From Dyadobacter psychrophilus (lineage in GTDB: Bacteria; Bacteroidota; Bacteroidia; Cytophagales; Spirosomataceae): DNA of 64,000 nucleotides. A model generated the notes under the pieces. The model was not told where the DNA came from. It ran no database searches and worked only from the letters and a program-made list of their open reading frames with translations. The DNA is taken from contig NZ_FUZA01000005.1 in the NCBI RefSeq assembly GCF_900167945.1, positions 264,601-328,600 of the forward strand. Direction: 5' to 3'. A program made the position numbers and the translations under genes. Numbering within the stretch: the first letter of the stretch is position 1; the number at the start of each line of letters is the position of its first letter. Shown piece after piece: positions 17,843-26,928 of the stretch.

Positions 17843-20800
17843 TTTATTGATCATTTTGATCCTGCTCACCTGTTCAAAACAGCTTCGTGCGCAGCAGATT
17901 AATGCAGCCGAACCAGAGGTGGGAAGGCCGTTGTCCGGCTTTTATCAGTCTTCGGAATACCATGCGCATGACCAGAATTTTGCCATTTCGCAGGATAAGT
18001 CGGGGGTGATGTATTTTGCCAACTTTGCAGGCGTTTTGCAATACGACGGGGTCTCGTGGAAGACGATCCAGACTACGAACGTTACCCGCGTATCGGCTCT
18101 GGCAACGGATGCCAAGGGCCGCGTACTTGTAGGGGCGAATGGCGAGTTTGGTTATTTGGGGAATGATCAGTTTGGCGTTCAACAGTTTGTAAATCTGTCG
18201 GCAAAGCTAAAAGAGAAATTTACACAAGTCATCCAGATCATTCCTACCAAGGTGGGCGCGTGGTTTGTGACTGATCAGATCAGCTTTTTTTGGAATGGTT
18301 TGAGAATCGCTCCCTTTAAGCATAACCTCAAAATCCAGGCGGCCTTTCCTTTAAAAGACGAAATGCTGGTTTACGCAAAAAGCAAAGGCATACTGCTAAT
18401 TCATGGAACGCAAATCTCCAAAATCGAACAAGGTGTCAATGTCCCCGCATTGCTCGATCTCACTTCGGTCGTACAGCTCAGTGACGGATCGGCACTTTTG
18501 ATTACAACAAGCCAGGGAATTTTTACATTGAAGAACAACCGGATTGAAATTCTTGCCGGAAACGCAAATTCGGTTTTGATCCGAAATCAGGCAACTTATG
18601 CCACACAATTACAAGATGGGACGATTGCCATAAGCATGGCAACGGGCGGAATACTGGTGGTTAACGCGGATGGGAATGTGCAGTATCCGGTATACGCTGG
18701 CGCCGATTTGGAAGAAAGCCAGGTGGCAGCCATGTTCACTGACCGCGAACACAATCTTTGGCTAGCGCTCAATGACGGGATCGCCCGGTTTGACCTGCCA
18801 TCACCGATCTCGATTTTCGGCACGGAAGACGGTCTGAAAGGCTCTGTCACCGCAATCAGGCGCTTTCAGGGAAGGGTTGTGATCGGCACGCTATATGGAT
18901 TATATTATATTGAAAACAACAAGATCGTCCACGTTGAAGGTTTTTCGGGAAGTGTTCTGGGTTTTGACGAAACAAACGGTGCGCTTTACATTGCTTCTAA
19001 CAAAGGCGTTTTTCAATGGGGCAAAGGCGAAGGAATTAGAAAAATATCCTCCAATTTTTCACTAAGTGTCACGGCTTCAAATGCTGGCAATGAGTTGCTT
19101 GCAGGGACTCAGGACGGCTTGATCAAACTCAGCCGCGCGGGAAATGGATGGAAGCAGGAATGGGTGAAGAGCGTGAATGAGCAGATTGTAGGTGTAACAG
19201 AATTTCCTTCGGGGACTTTCTGGCTGGAAACGCTGTCCAATGGCATAATCAAAATGGATGGGCAATCCGGATATGTGAAACGTTTCGCAGCCGCACAAGG
19301 AATTCCAAGCCCGCTATATAACAAATTGGCTTTATACGAAGGAAAATTGATAGTCTCAAACAAAGACGGACTTTTCCAATATCAGCCACAATCGGATCGT
19401 TTCGCGAGGGCAAACTGGCTTCATGCGGAAAAAACCTGGTTTGATCGCATTCAAAGCGATAGTATGGGCAATGTGTGGACTACGCGCGGAGATAAAAAAT
19501 CGGCTTCGCTCTTTAAAAGAAAGCCTTCCGGAGAATATGAATTGCTGGAAACACCATTGATGCCGATTGCCGATATACCATTTCAGGTCATATTCCCCGA
19601 TGAAAACGGCAAAGCCTGGCTTGGCGGGGATCAGGGACTCTACCGGCTCGACATGGACGTTCGGGATCAATACGTTTACGAATATCCGGTATTGCTCAGA
19701 AGCGTCGCAACGCAGGATAGTTTGCTGGAATTTGCCCAAAACGGGACGATCAGAAATGCACTTAGCCATCGCCAGAACAATCTCATTTTCGAGTTTGCCT
19801 TGCCCAGTTATCACAGCAATCAGCAAGTTTTGTATCAGTATTTTATGGAAAACTATGATACGGAATGGTCCGATTGGAGCGAACTAACGCGGAAAGAATA
19901 CAGCGGCTTACCATCGGGAAGTTACACGTTCAGGGTCCGGGCGAAGGATGTTTACAATCACGTTTCAAAAGAGACTTCCCTGGCTTTCAAAATCCGTGTG
20001 CCCTGGTTCCGGCAGTGGTATATGATCGCACTTTATGTGATTTTGTTTGGTGTAGTGATCTATTATGTAGTGCGGTGGCGATTGCGGAGCATATTGAGAG
20101 AAAAACAGGAGCTGGAAACGCGGATCCGGGAACGAACGGAAGAAGTCGTAAATCAGAAAGAAGAGCTGGAATTGCAGTCCGAGGAATTATCTGCAACCAA
20201 TGACCAGCTGGAACGGATCGATGAATTTGTAAAATCTATTAACGGTGAAGTGAACACCGGAAAACTGTTTCAGCTGGTTTTGAACAAACTTTGCGAATTC
20301 CAGAATGTGAATGGCGCATCGGCATTGGTTTATAATAAAATTACCGATAATTATCAGTTCATCGCGCTCGCTGGTGCGGTGGAAAACGCGAGGGTGGAGG
20401 ACATTCAATTGACATCAAAGCAAGCCGAGCAGCGATACGTTGAAAACGGCGAAGAGATTTTTGAAGACATTTTCCTTAAAAATGACTTCCGGAGCCAGAA
20501 TAGGAATGAGTCGGTAGATGCGCTTTTTTCACCCAAGTCGCTGATTACGATCCTCATTCGGGTAGATGGCGATGTGAAAAGTTACATTACGCTGGAAAAT
20601 ACAGACCGGGAGAATGCGTTTGGGGAACGGGATTTTAATGTTGTGAAGAATTTGAAAGAGCATTTGATTGGTGCATACATTAAAACCAATATTCTCGAAA
20701 ACCTTGAAAATACATTGTCCAACCTCAAATCCACGCAGGAAGAGCTCATCCGGCAGGAGCGTTTAGCGTCCGTGGGCAGCCTTACAAAAGGGATCGTTGA

Positions 20801-21527
20801 CCGGATTTTGAACCCGTTGAACTACATTAACAACTTCTCGCAATCGTCCGGAAAATTATTGAAAGAGATTACAGAAGTCACTGACAAACACCAGGATGGG
20901 TTGTCGGAAGACGAAAAGGATGATCTGGACAGCGGTTTTGAAATGCTTCAAAAAAACCTGGAAAAAATTTACGAGCACGGTAACAGCACAACGCGCATTG
21001 TGAAGGATATGCAGAAGCTGCTGAAAGGAAAATCTACGGATTTCATGGTGACAGAACTAAATCCGTTTCTTGAAGCCAAGGCGAAATCAGCCATTCAGGA
21101 AGTGCTGAATGAGTATAAAGATGCCTCAGTGAAGCTGGAAATGGCTTTATATGATATTCCGGTCAGGGTAAGCCTGCTTCCTTACGAATTTGCGCAGGTA
21201 ATAACGAACGTGATCAGCAATGCGTGCTATGCGCTGCTGGAAAAGGCGAAGATTGACAAAACCTTTGAGCCGCAGGTTTTGATCTCATCAAAGCTGGTCG
21301 CTGGCGGAATCTGCATCATCATCCGGGATAATGGTAAAGGCATTCCCGCGAAGGAACAGGAGCAGCTATTTAATCCATTTTTTACAACCAAACCTACGTC
21401 AAAAGGAACCGGGTTGGGCTTGTATATGAGTAAGGACATTATAGAATATCACAAAGGACGCATGTCGGTAAATTCATTGGAAGGAGTGTTTACCGAAATA
21501 GAAATTTTCCTCCCGGTCGTCGCTTAA
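17814..21527 (+). CDS. Beta-propeller sensor protein with histidine-kinase-like domain lacking the phospho-acceptor His
   Basis: 1237 residues, start ATG 17814 inside the previous gene, giving a signal peptide (LLIILILLTCSKQLRAQQ). Domains: periplasmic two-component propeller repeats (about 30-640), Y_Y_Y domain (about 653-730, YQYFMENYDTEWSDWSELTR), one membrane helix (about 735-755), coiled coil, a GAF-like region (about 803-955), then a kinase core. The ATPase part is intact: N-box VITNVISNACYAL, G1 IIRDNGKGIP, G2 SKGTGLGLYMSKDI. The H-box, normally G-I-x-H-E-I-x-N-P-L, reads GIVDRILNPLNYINNF: Asp996-Arg997 replace His-Glu, so it cannot autophosphorylate in the usual way. It likely works with the soluble kinase at 21558. 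Propeller sensors of this type in Bacteroidota usually detect polysaccharide fragments. Confidence 0.9.
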   Translation: MWRKALRCNSLLIILILLTCSKQLRAQQINAAEPEVGRPLSGFYQSSEYHAHDQNFAISQDKSGVMYFANFAGVLQYDGVSWKTIQTTNVTRVSALATDAKGRVLVGANGEFGYLGNDQFGVQQFVNLSAKLKEKFTQVIQIIPTKVGAWFVTDQISFFWNGLRIAPFKHNLKIQAAFPLKDEMLVYAKSKGILLIHGTQISKIEQGVNVPALLDLTSVVQLSDGSALLITTSQGIFTLKNNRIEILAGNANSVLIRNQATYATQLQDGTIAISMATGGILVVNADGNVQYPVYAGADLEESQVAAMFTDREHNLWLALNDGIARFDLPSPISIFGTEDGLKGSVTAIRRFQGRVVIGTLYGLYYIENNKIVHVEGFSGSVLGFDETNGALYIASNKGVFQWGKGEGIRKISSNFSLSVTASNAGNELLAGTQDGLIKLSRAGNGWKQEWVKSVNEQIVGVTEFPSGTFWLETLSNGIIKMDGQSGYVKRFAAAQGIPSPLYNKLALYEGKLIVSNKDGLFQYQPQSDRFARANWLHAEKTWFDRIQSDSMGNVWTTRGDKKSASLFKRKPSGEYELLETPLMPIADIPFQVIFPDENGKAWLGGDQGLYRLDMDVRDQYVYEYPVLLRSVATQDSLLEFAQNGTIRNALSHRQNNLIFEFALPSYHSNQQVLYQYFMENYDTEWSDWSELTRKEYSGLPSGSYTFRVRAKDVYNHVSKETSLAFKIRVPWFRQWYMIALYVILFGVVIYYVVRWRLRSILREKQELETRIRERTEEVVNQKEELELQSEELSATNDQLERIDEFVKSINGEVNTGKLFQLVLNKLCEFQNVNGASALVYNKITDNYQFIALAGAVENARVEDIQLTSKQAEQRYVENGEEIFEDIFLKNDFRSQNRNESVDALFSPKSLITILIRVDGDVKSYITLENTDRENAFGERDFNVVKNLKEHLIGAYIKTNILENLENTLSNLKSTQEELIRQERLASVGSLTKGIVDRILNPLNYINNFSQSSGKLLKEITEVTDKHQDGLSEDEKDDLDSGFEMLQKNLEKIYEHGNSTTRIVKDMQKLLKGKSTDFMVTELNPFLEAKAKSAIQEVLNEYKDASVKLEMALYDIPVRVSLLPYEFAQVITNVISNACYALLEKAKIDKTFEPQVLISSKLVAGGICIIIRDNGKGIPAKEQEQLFNPFFTTKPTSKGTGLGLYMSKDIIEYHKGRMSVNSLEGVFTEIEIFLPVVA

Positions 21528-21557
21528 CACGCTGAATGCTGCAAATTTTAAATAACC

Positions 21558-22394
21558 ATGACTATGGGAGCCGGAACAACGGAACACAACATTGAACTAT
21601 ATCAGCAAAAAATCATTGAGCTCAACCGACTCGCGGAGATTGGACAACTGAGCGCAGGGATTTTGCATGAAATCAAGAATCCGGTAAGTTTTGTCAACAA
21701 CTTCTCGCGGCTGTCGCAAGGGCTGGTGGGCGAGATCCTGGATATTTGTCAGAAGCCACTGGCCGACATGAAAGATGGCGACCTGGCGGACGAAAAGGAT
21801 TTATTGGAAACACTTTCTCAAAATCTCATTAAAATAAACGAAAACGGAAAACGCATTGAGCGCATTATCCAGGGAATGCTCGCACAAGCGCGCTCCGACG
21901 CAGCCGTCCTCGAACCGACCGATTTAAACCAGTTGCTGGAAGAATACAGCAAACTCGCATATCAGGGCGTACGGGCCGACGACAGCTCGTTCAACGTAAC
22001 ACTAAAATACGATCTCGACCCGCAGGTCGGAAATGTAAAACTGGCCAGAGGGGAATTTGGACGTGTGATTGTAAACCTGGTCAATAATGCGTGCTATGCC
22101 GTAAACGAAAAGCTGAAACGGCAAACCGAAGCTTACGGCCCCGTCATAGAAATCGCTACGAGCAGGCTTGGTCAGGAAGTGGAAATCAAAGTTTGCGACA
22201 ACGGGATCGGCATTCCGGAAGACATTGTGACGAAACTTTTTCAGCCGTTTTTCACCACAAAACCCCAGGGCAAAGGAACCGGATTAGGACTTTCGCTCAC
22301 ATATACGAGCATTACGGATACGCACAAGGGAAGCATTAGCGTGACGTCTGTTTTGGGCGAAAAAACGGAGTTCAGGATTGTGATTCCGGCATGA
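21558..22394 (+). CDS. Soluble sensor histidine kinase
   Basis: 278 residues with no membrane segment or N-terminal sensor domain. The H-box AGILHEIKNPVSFVNNFS carries phospho-acceptor His37; the ATPase core has N-box VIVNLVNNACYAVNEK, G1 VCDNGIGIPE, the F-box FQPFFTTKPQ and G2 GKGTGLGLSLTY. Length and layout match a bare HisKA-HATPase_c module. Lacking a sensor, it probably takes input from a partner, most plausibly the propeller protein encoded 30 bases upstream, and passes phosphate to the receiver of the downstream protein (60 bases). Start ATG 21558 is followed by a second Met two codons on (21564). Confidence 0.93.
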   Translation: MTMGAGTTEHNIELYQQKIIELNRLAEIGQLSAGILHEIKNPVSFVNNFSRLSQGLVGEILDICQKPLADMKDGDLADEKDLLETLSQNLIKINENGKRIERIIQGMLAQARSDAAVLEPTDLNQLLEEYSKLAYQGVRADDSSFNVTLKYDLDPQVGNVKLARGEFGRVIVNLVNNACYAVNEKLKRQTEAYGPVIEIATSRLGQEVEIKVCDNGIGIPEDIVTKLFQPFFTTKPQGKGTGLGLSLTYTSITDTHKGSISVTSVLGEKTEFRIVIPA

Positions 22395-22454
22395 GAAGTA
22401 AGCGTTTAGAGAGTAAAATTTAGTTAGGATATCAATTTTAAAAATAACAATATA

Positions 22455-23636
22455 ATGGCAATCAGGATATTAAGTGTAGATGATGAACAAGACATGGAGA
22501 TGCTGATCCTTCAATTGTTCCGTAAGCAGATCCGGGATAAGAAATACGAATTTGTATTTGCTAACAACGGGATCGAGGCATTGGAACGGCTGGAAGAGTC
22601 TGACGACATTGCACTTATTCTTTCGGACATTAACATGCCGGGGATGGACGGGCTGACGTTCCTTTCGAAGGTGAACGAGAAACAAAACCCGTTGCTGAAA
22701 TCGATCATGGTTTCGGCTTACGGCGATATGGACAATATCCGTACGGCGATGAATCGCGGCGCATTTGATTTTGTAACCAAGCCCGTCAATTTCGAAGATC
22801 TGGAAATCACCATTTCCAAGACCGTTGAGCACATTGAAATGTTAACCAGTCTGGAAAAGGGCCGCGAACAATTAATCGCGATCCAGAACGATTTGAGCGT
22901 CGCAAAAGAAATTCAAATGTCGATGTTGCCGAAAACGGTTCCTGCGAACATTGGAAAAGCAGGCGTGGACTTGCATGCATTTATTCATCCTGCAAAGGTC
23001 GTGGGCGGTGATTTGTATGACTATTTCATGATGGATTCCGAGCATTTATTTTTCATGATCGGCGACGTTTCGGACAAGGGAGTGCCGGCAGCGTTGTTCA
23101 TGGCGATTAGTAAGGCTATTTTCAAAAGCCAGTTTTCTAATCGCAATGGTGATTCCATTACCGACAAAGTGAAGATCGTCAACGAGTTTCTGAGTGAAGA
23201 CAATTCTTCCTATATGTTCGTTACGGCCTTTGTCTGCATTTTAAATGTTAGAACCGGCGTTGTGGAATACGTGGATGCAGGTCACGAGCCGCCCGTCATC
23301 ATCCGCGCAAACGGTGAAACGGAACTGGTCAAAAAGGAGGGAGGAATGGCCTTATGCTTCGACCCGACATTCGAATTTGAATCGCATACGCTGACATTGA
23401 ATGCAGGTGACAAATTTGTACTCTACACAGATGGTGTAACCGACGCCAACAATCTCGCCGGAGCACGTTACGGCCTGCATTACCTGCAAGATTTTTTCAC
23501 AACCGGCGAAGGCTCCACCCAGGAAACCGCGAAGGAAATGAATGAGGCCACATTAGAAAGTTTAATCGATTTCATCGGCCCCGCTACGCAGTTTGATGAC
23601 ATCACAATGCTATCGCTGCGGTATTTGCCGGGGTGA
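22455..23636 (+). CDS. Response regulator with PP2C-type (RsbU/SpoIIE) phosphatase output
   Basis: 393 residues. The receiver domain (1-120) has the acidic pair Asp9-Asp10, phospho-acceptor Asp58 in LILSDINMPGMDG, Ser87 and Lys109 (FVTKP). After a helical linker (AKEIQMSMLPKTVPANIG, the hallmark linker of RsbU proteins) comes a PP2C SpoIIE domain with metal-ligand motifs GGDLYDYF, IGDVSDKGVPAALFMA, DAGHEPPVII and LYTDGVTDANN. It would dephosphorylate the STAS proteins when its receiver is phosphorylated, closing the partner-switching loop with the genes at 5330, 7820 and 8153. It ends one base before the convergent glycogen synthase gene. Confidence 0.95.
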   Translation: MAIRILSVDDEQDMEMLILQLFRKQIRDKKYEFVFANNGIEALERLEESDDIALILSDINMPGMDGLTFLSKVNEKQNPLLKSIMVSAYGDMDNIRTAMNRGAFDFVTKPVNFEDLEITISKTVEHIEMLTSLEKGREQLIAIQNDLSVAKEIQMSMLPKTVPANIGKAGVDLHAFIHPAKVVGGDLYDYFMMDSEHLFFMIGDVSDKGVPAALFMAISKAIFKSQFSNRNGDSITDKVKIVNEFLSEDNSSYMFVTAFVCILNVRTGVVEYVDAGHEPPVIIRANGETELVKKEGGMALCFDPTFEFESHTLTLNAGDKFVLYTDGVTDANNLAGARYGLHYLQDFFTTGEGSTQETAKEMNEATLESLIDFIGPATQFDDITMLSLRYLPG

Positions 23637-23637
23637 T

Positions 23638-25452
23638 TTAATACAACCCCGCAACAGGCTGGTATCTGACAAGTGCCAGCTTGTAGTTTTCTTCGTAGCG
23701 CTTTTGCAGCTCGGACCAGCATAGGGAGTCGAGGACGGATTTTGGTAGGGTGGCGCGTGGAATATATTGCTGATTTTCAAAGTCTTCCACAAACTCTGTG
23801 AAGATCTCCGTAAGCTGTACGATTGCGTCCTCTCCGGATTGCTCGCGGCGTTTTACGACTTTTACTTCGTTGTTTCCTTCCATTCCGGCGGCTTGTTTTA
23901 CAAATCTTCCGAATCCTGAAACGTCGCTTGTGACAACGGGTGTTCCGTGCAGAACGGTTTCCATGGATGCATAACCCCAGGGTTCGTATAAGGAGGGAAA
24001 AATGCCTAAATGACAGCCTCTTACAAATTCCAGATAGTCCATTGAGAACAACGAGGTCGCGCGCTCAATAAAATCGGGATGGTAAATCACTTTGACCCGA
24101 TCGTCTTCCTTATTATTTAATCCCGCCTGCTGACAAAAGTCCAGGACTTCATCCTGCCCTGTTAAATGGTGCGTTGTGATGGGTGGGAGGCTATCTCGTT
24201 TAAAGTTGGAGAGTGCTTGACGCCAGGTCATTTGCAGCTCGTCGTCGACAAGCTGGTTCAGATCGGGAAGTTTATGGCCTGCGGAGCCCGTAACATTGGC
24301 GTAAATCCTGGGTCCAAGCCTGGCACTGATCATTTTACAGATCCGTTGCAATTCCTGAAAGCGCTGCCGGGCTTCCAGAACATCAGGTTTAACGTGATAA
24401 AATGGCTGCTTTGAAATAACAAAAAGGACCACATGAATGTCCGATTTACGTCGAACCAGTTCAGCATTGAGCCGGGCGATAGCCTGTAATGTGACGTCAA
24501 AACCTTTGTTTCGAAATTCATAACGCCCGGACGTGAAAAAATACAGGGTCTTTTCAATCTTCAGCTGATAACTGGGAGAGAAGAGTGCCTTAACAAATGC
24601 GTCGATCTTTTCCCTGTTCTGCAAATGTTTCTCAAAAACTTCATGGCCTACGCCTGGCTTCCGGTGGATGCCGCTATGCACTATACTGTCGGGGTGACGG
24701 CCCAGAAAAGCTTCACATTCTGAGGCCGTCGATGCGCTGTTGGTGACCAGTACATTCGCATATTTGGCAACAGTCCTTTCGATTTTGACCTGCGCTTCTA
24801 TGCCGTATTCTCTTGCCTTTTGAGCCCAGTCAAAGGCCCTAATTTTAGAAAAATAATCGGGTTCATTGGGAGCGAGATAACGGCCGAGCAGCGTTGCGTG
24901 GGTTGTAAAAACAGTCGCCAGACGAATTTGCCGGCAGGTCAGTTCAGGCAGGCTTGTGGCAGACATCCATTCGTGATAATGCGCAATAACGTCCTGGTCA
25001 ATGTTGATTTCCTCAATTAATTTGGTAAGAAAAAGGCGGGTAACCTCCCCAAAACCAATGACTTGATCCAGTAATGCATTGTTTTCAAGTGTGGAGATTC
25101 CGTGATGCTTCCATAATATTGTCTTGGCAGCATTAAGCGCCTCCATGCTGATCACCGGATTGATAAGGATCACTTTTGGGCGGGCTTCTTCAAGGAGCCA
25201 GTAACCAAAATGTATTTCAAATCCGAGGTCTCTTATGTGCCGGATAGCATTAGAAAGCGGCGAGTCGTCCAGCTCGCGGATCGGGCGAAAATCAAGTTTT
25301 GCTTTTTCCGGAAAATAAGGCCCGATCAGGAAATAATTTTCGCCGTAAGTGTCCGTCATGGTTGGCACTTTGGACTTGATGAACGTAAATATCCCGCCAA
25401 TCTGGTTACAGACTTCCCAGGCAATTTCGAACAGAAGTGTATTCGGCTTCAA
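23638..25452 (-). CDS. Glycogen synthase, GT3 family (eukaryote-like)
   Basis: 604 residues. The N-terminus LLFEIAWEVCNQIGGIFTFI and YGENYFLIGPYFPEKAK are characteristic of GT3 (yeast/animal-type) glycogen synthases, distinct from bacterial GT5 GlgA. The C-terminal donor-binding region GIFPSLYEPWGYASMETVLH carries the catalytic Glu-x7-Glu pattern, followed by PVVTSDVSGFGRFV. It extends alpha-1,4-glucan from UDP-glucose in animals and fungi; donor use in bacteria is less clear. The first codon is TTG at 25452; no ATG occurs between it and the in-frame TGA at 25480-25482, so a non-ATG start is required (CTG 25461 is the other option). It converges on the RR-phosphatase gene with one base between stops. 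Confidence 0.9.
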   Translation of the reverse strand: MKPNTLLFEIAWEVCNQIGGIFTFIKSKVPTMTDTYGENYFLIGPYFPEKAKLDFRPIRELDDSPLSNAIRHIRDLGFEIHFGYWLLEEARPKVILINPVISMEALNAAKTILWKHHGISTLENNALLDQVIGFGEVTRLFLTKLIEEINIDQDVIAHYHEWMSATSLPELTCRQIRLATVFTTHATLLGRYLAPNEPDYFSKIRAFDWAQKAREYGIEAQVKIERTVAKYANVLVTNSASTASECEAFLGRHPDSIVHSGIHRKPGVGHEVFEKHLQNREKIDAFVKALFSPSYQLKIEKTLYFFTSGRYEFRNKGFDVTLQAIARLNAELVRRKSDIHVVLFVISKQPFYHVKPDVLEARQRFQELQRICKMISARLGPRIYANVTGSAGHKLPDLNQLVDDELQMTWRQALSNFKRDSLPPITTHHLTGQDEVLDFCQQAGLNNKEDDRVKVIYHPDFIERATSLFSMDYLEFVRGCHLGIFPSLYEPWGYASMETVLHGTPVVTSDVSGFGRFVKQAAGMEGNNEVKVVKRREQSGEDAIVQLTEIFTEFVEDFENQQYIPRATLPKSVLDSLCWSELQKRYEENYKLALVRYQPVAGLY

Positions 25453-25655
25453 AATGATCAGAGGGTAAGGTAGGATATTTCAATTAAAATTAATTACTTA
25501 AACAAGGTGGAACCAGTTGAAATAGGCTAAGCAGAAAAATCGGATAGTAAAACAGCTAAAAGCGGTGCTGAGTTAGTTCTACAAAAGAAATGCATTCCTT
25601 CTAATGCTATATTTCCTGTATATTGGGTTCCCGAATCTTACTCCTAAATCCTTTG

Positions 25656-26861
25656 ATGAAAACTTTATCACCCGCCTCGCTGCGCCTCGATTCTATTGAT
25701 ATTTTCCGGGCGCTGACTATGCTCCTCATGATTTTTGTGAACGATTTCTGGACGCTCACCGGCGTGCCCGAATGGATGGAACACAGCAAAGGCCCGGATG
25801 ATGCGATGGGGCTTTCCGATGTGGTGTTTCCCGTATTTTTATTCATTGTAGGCTTATCCATTCCCTTTGCCATCGCAAACCGAAAAGCGAAACGGGATAG
25901 CAACGGAACGATCCTATTCCACATTGCAGAGCGCACATTTGCGCTGCTGTTAATGGGTGTTTTTATTGTGAACTATGAGAATATCGTAGGCTCAGGCATG
26001 TGGGTGAATAAATATGTGTGGGAGATTTTGATGGTCGTGGCTTTCTTCCTGATCTGGAATGTGTATCCCGATGATCTGGGTAAAAAATCGCTTTACACGG
26101 GATTGAAAGTGCTTGGTTATTTGCTTTTGGTGGGTTTGGCGGCCATTTACAAAGGTGGTGACGAGGCCAATCCATCGTGGATGGGCACGCATTGGTATGG
26201 CATTCTTGGACTGATCGGCTGGGCTTATCTGATCTGTGCGGTTATCTATTTTTTGGCGGGCGATAATCTGGCATTGAATGTTGCAGGATGGCTGTTTCTT
26301 GTGTTATTCAATCTCGCAGAGTTTGCTGGGTTGCTTTCATTTTTAAACCCGGTCAAAGATTACGTTTGGATCGTGGGAAGCGGTGCGATGCCTGCTTTCA
26401 CAATGGCGGGCGTTGTAGCCTCGGTCATTTACAGGCTTTACAGCAAGAAAAATGGCATTACTGCGACGTATTTATTAATCCTGACCGTTCTCGGCATTAT
26501 TTGTCTGACCTACGGCTTCGGAACACGCCCTTTCTGGGGCATTTCCAAAATCAGGGCGACGCCGGCCTGGATAGGGATTTGCAGCGGAATCGCGTTCCTC
26601 GTTTTCGCGTTCTTGTTTTGGCTCGTTGATCTGAAAAAGATAAAAAACTGGGCGGACATCATTAAGCCTGCCGGAACGGCGACACTGACGTGTTATCTCG
26701 TGCCCTACATTTGGTATGCGGTGTTGACACTCATACATTTTAGTCTGCCCGAGTTTCTCAGAACCGGCATAATCGGGCTGATCAAGTCATTTTGCTTCGC
26801 TTTGCTCGTCATTATTGTAACCGGGCTGATCAATCGGATTGGGATCAGACTTAAGATTTGA
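25656..26861 (+). CDS. DUF5009 / heparan-alpha-glucosaminide N-acetyltransferase-like membrane protein
   Basis: The start ATG 25656 (MKTLSPASLRLDSIDIFRAL) is preferred over an in-frame TTG at 25623, giving 401 residues. About ten to eleven hydrophobic helices are visible. The N-terminus 'R-x-x-S-I-D-I-F-R-A-L-T-M-L-L-M-I-F-V-N' and the DVVFPVFLFIVGLSIPFA segment match the NagX/HGSNAT-like integral membrane acyltransferases of Bacteroidota. These transfer acetyl groups from cytoplasmic acetyl-CoA to amino sugars in animals; bacterial members are little studied. It is divergent from the glycogen synthase gene (203 bases apart) and 67 bases before the next gene. Confidence 0.85.
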   Translation: MKTLSPASLRLDSIDIFRALTMLLMIFVNDFWTLTGVPEWMEHSKGPDDAMGLSDVVFPVFLFIVGLSIPFAIANRKAKRDSNGTILFHIAERTFALLLMGVFIVNYENIVGSGMWVNKYVWEILMVVAFFLIWNVYPDDLGKKSLYTGLKVLGYLLLVGLAAIYKGGDEANPSWMGTHWYGILGLIGWAYLICAVIYFLAGDNLALNVAGWLFLVLFNLAEFAGLLSFLNPVKDYVWIVGSGAMPAFTMAGVVASVIYRLYSKKNGITATYLLILTVLGIICLTYGFGTRPFWGISKIRATPAWIGICSGIAFLVFAFLFWLVDLKKIKNWADIIKPAGTATLTCYLVPYIWYAVLTLIHFSLPEFLRTGIIGLIKSFCFALLVIIVTGLINRIGIRLKI

Positions 26862-26928
26862 AAAAATGGGTGGTAAATATGCGCCGCATCGTCTTTTCTA
26901 TTGTACGTGGATTTTTAATTGATATATA

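Noticed and set aside
25623..25655. Upstream TTG start for the DUF5009 gene
   Set aside because: The ATG at 25656 gives the conserved N-terminus of the family directly; the extra 11 residues show nothing typical.
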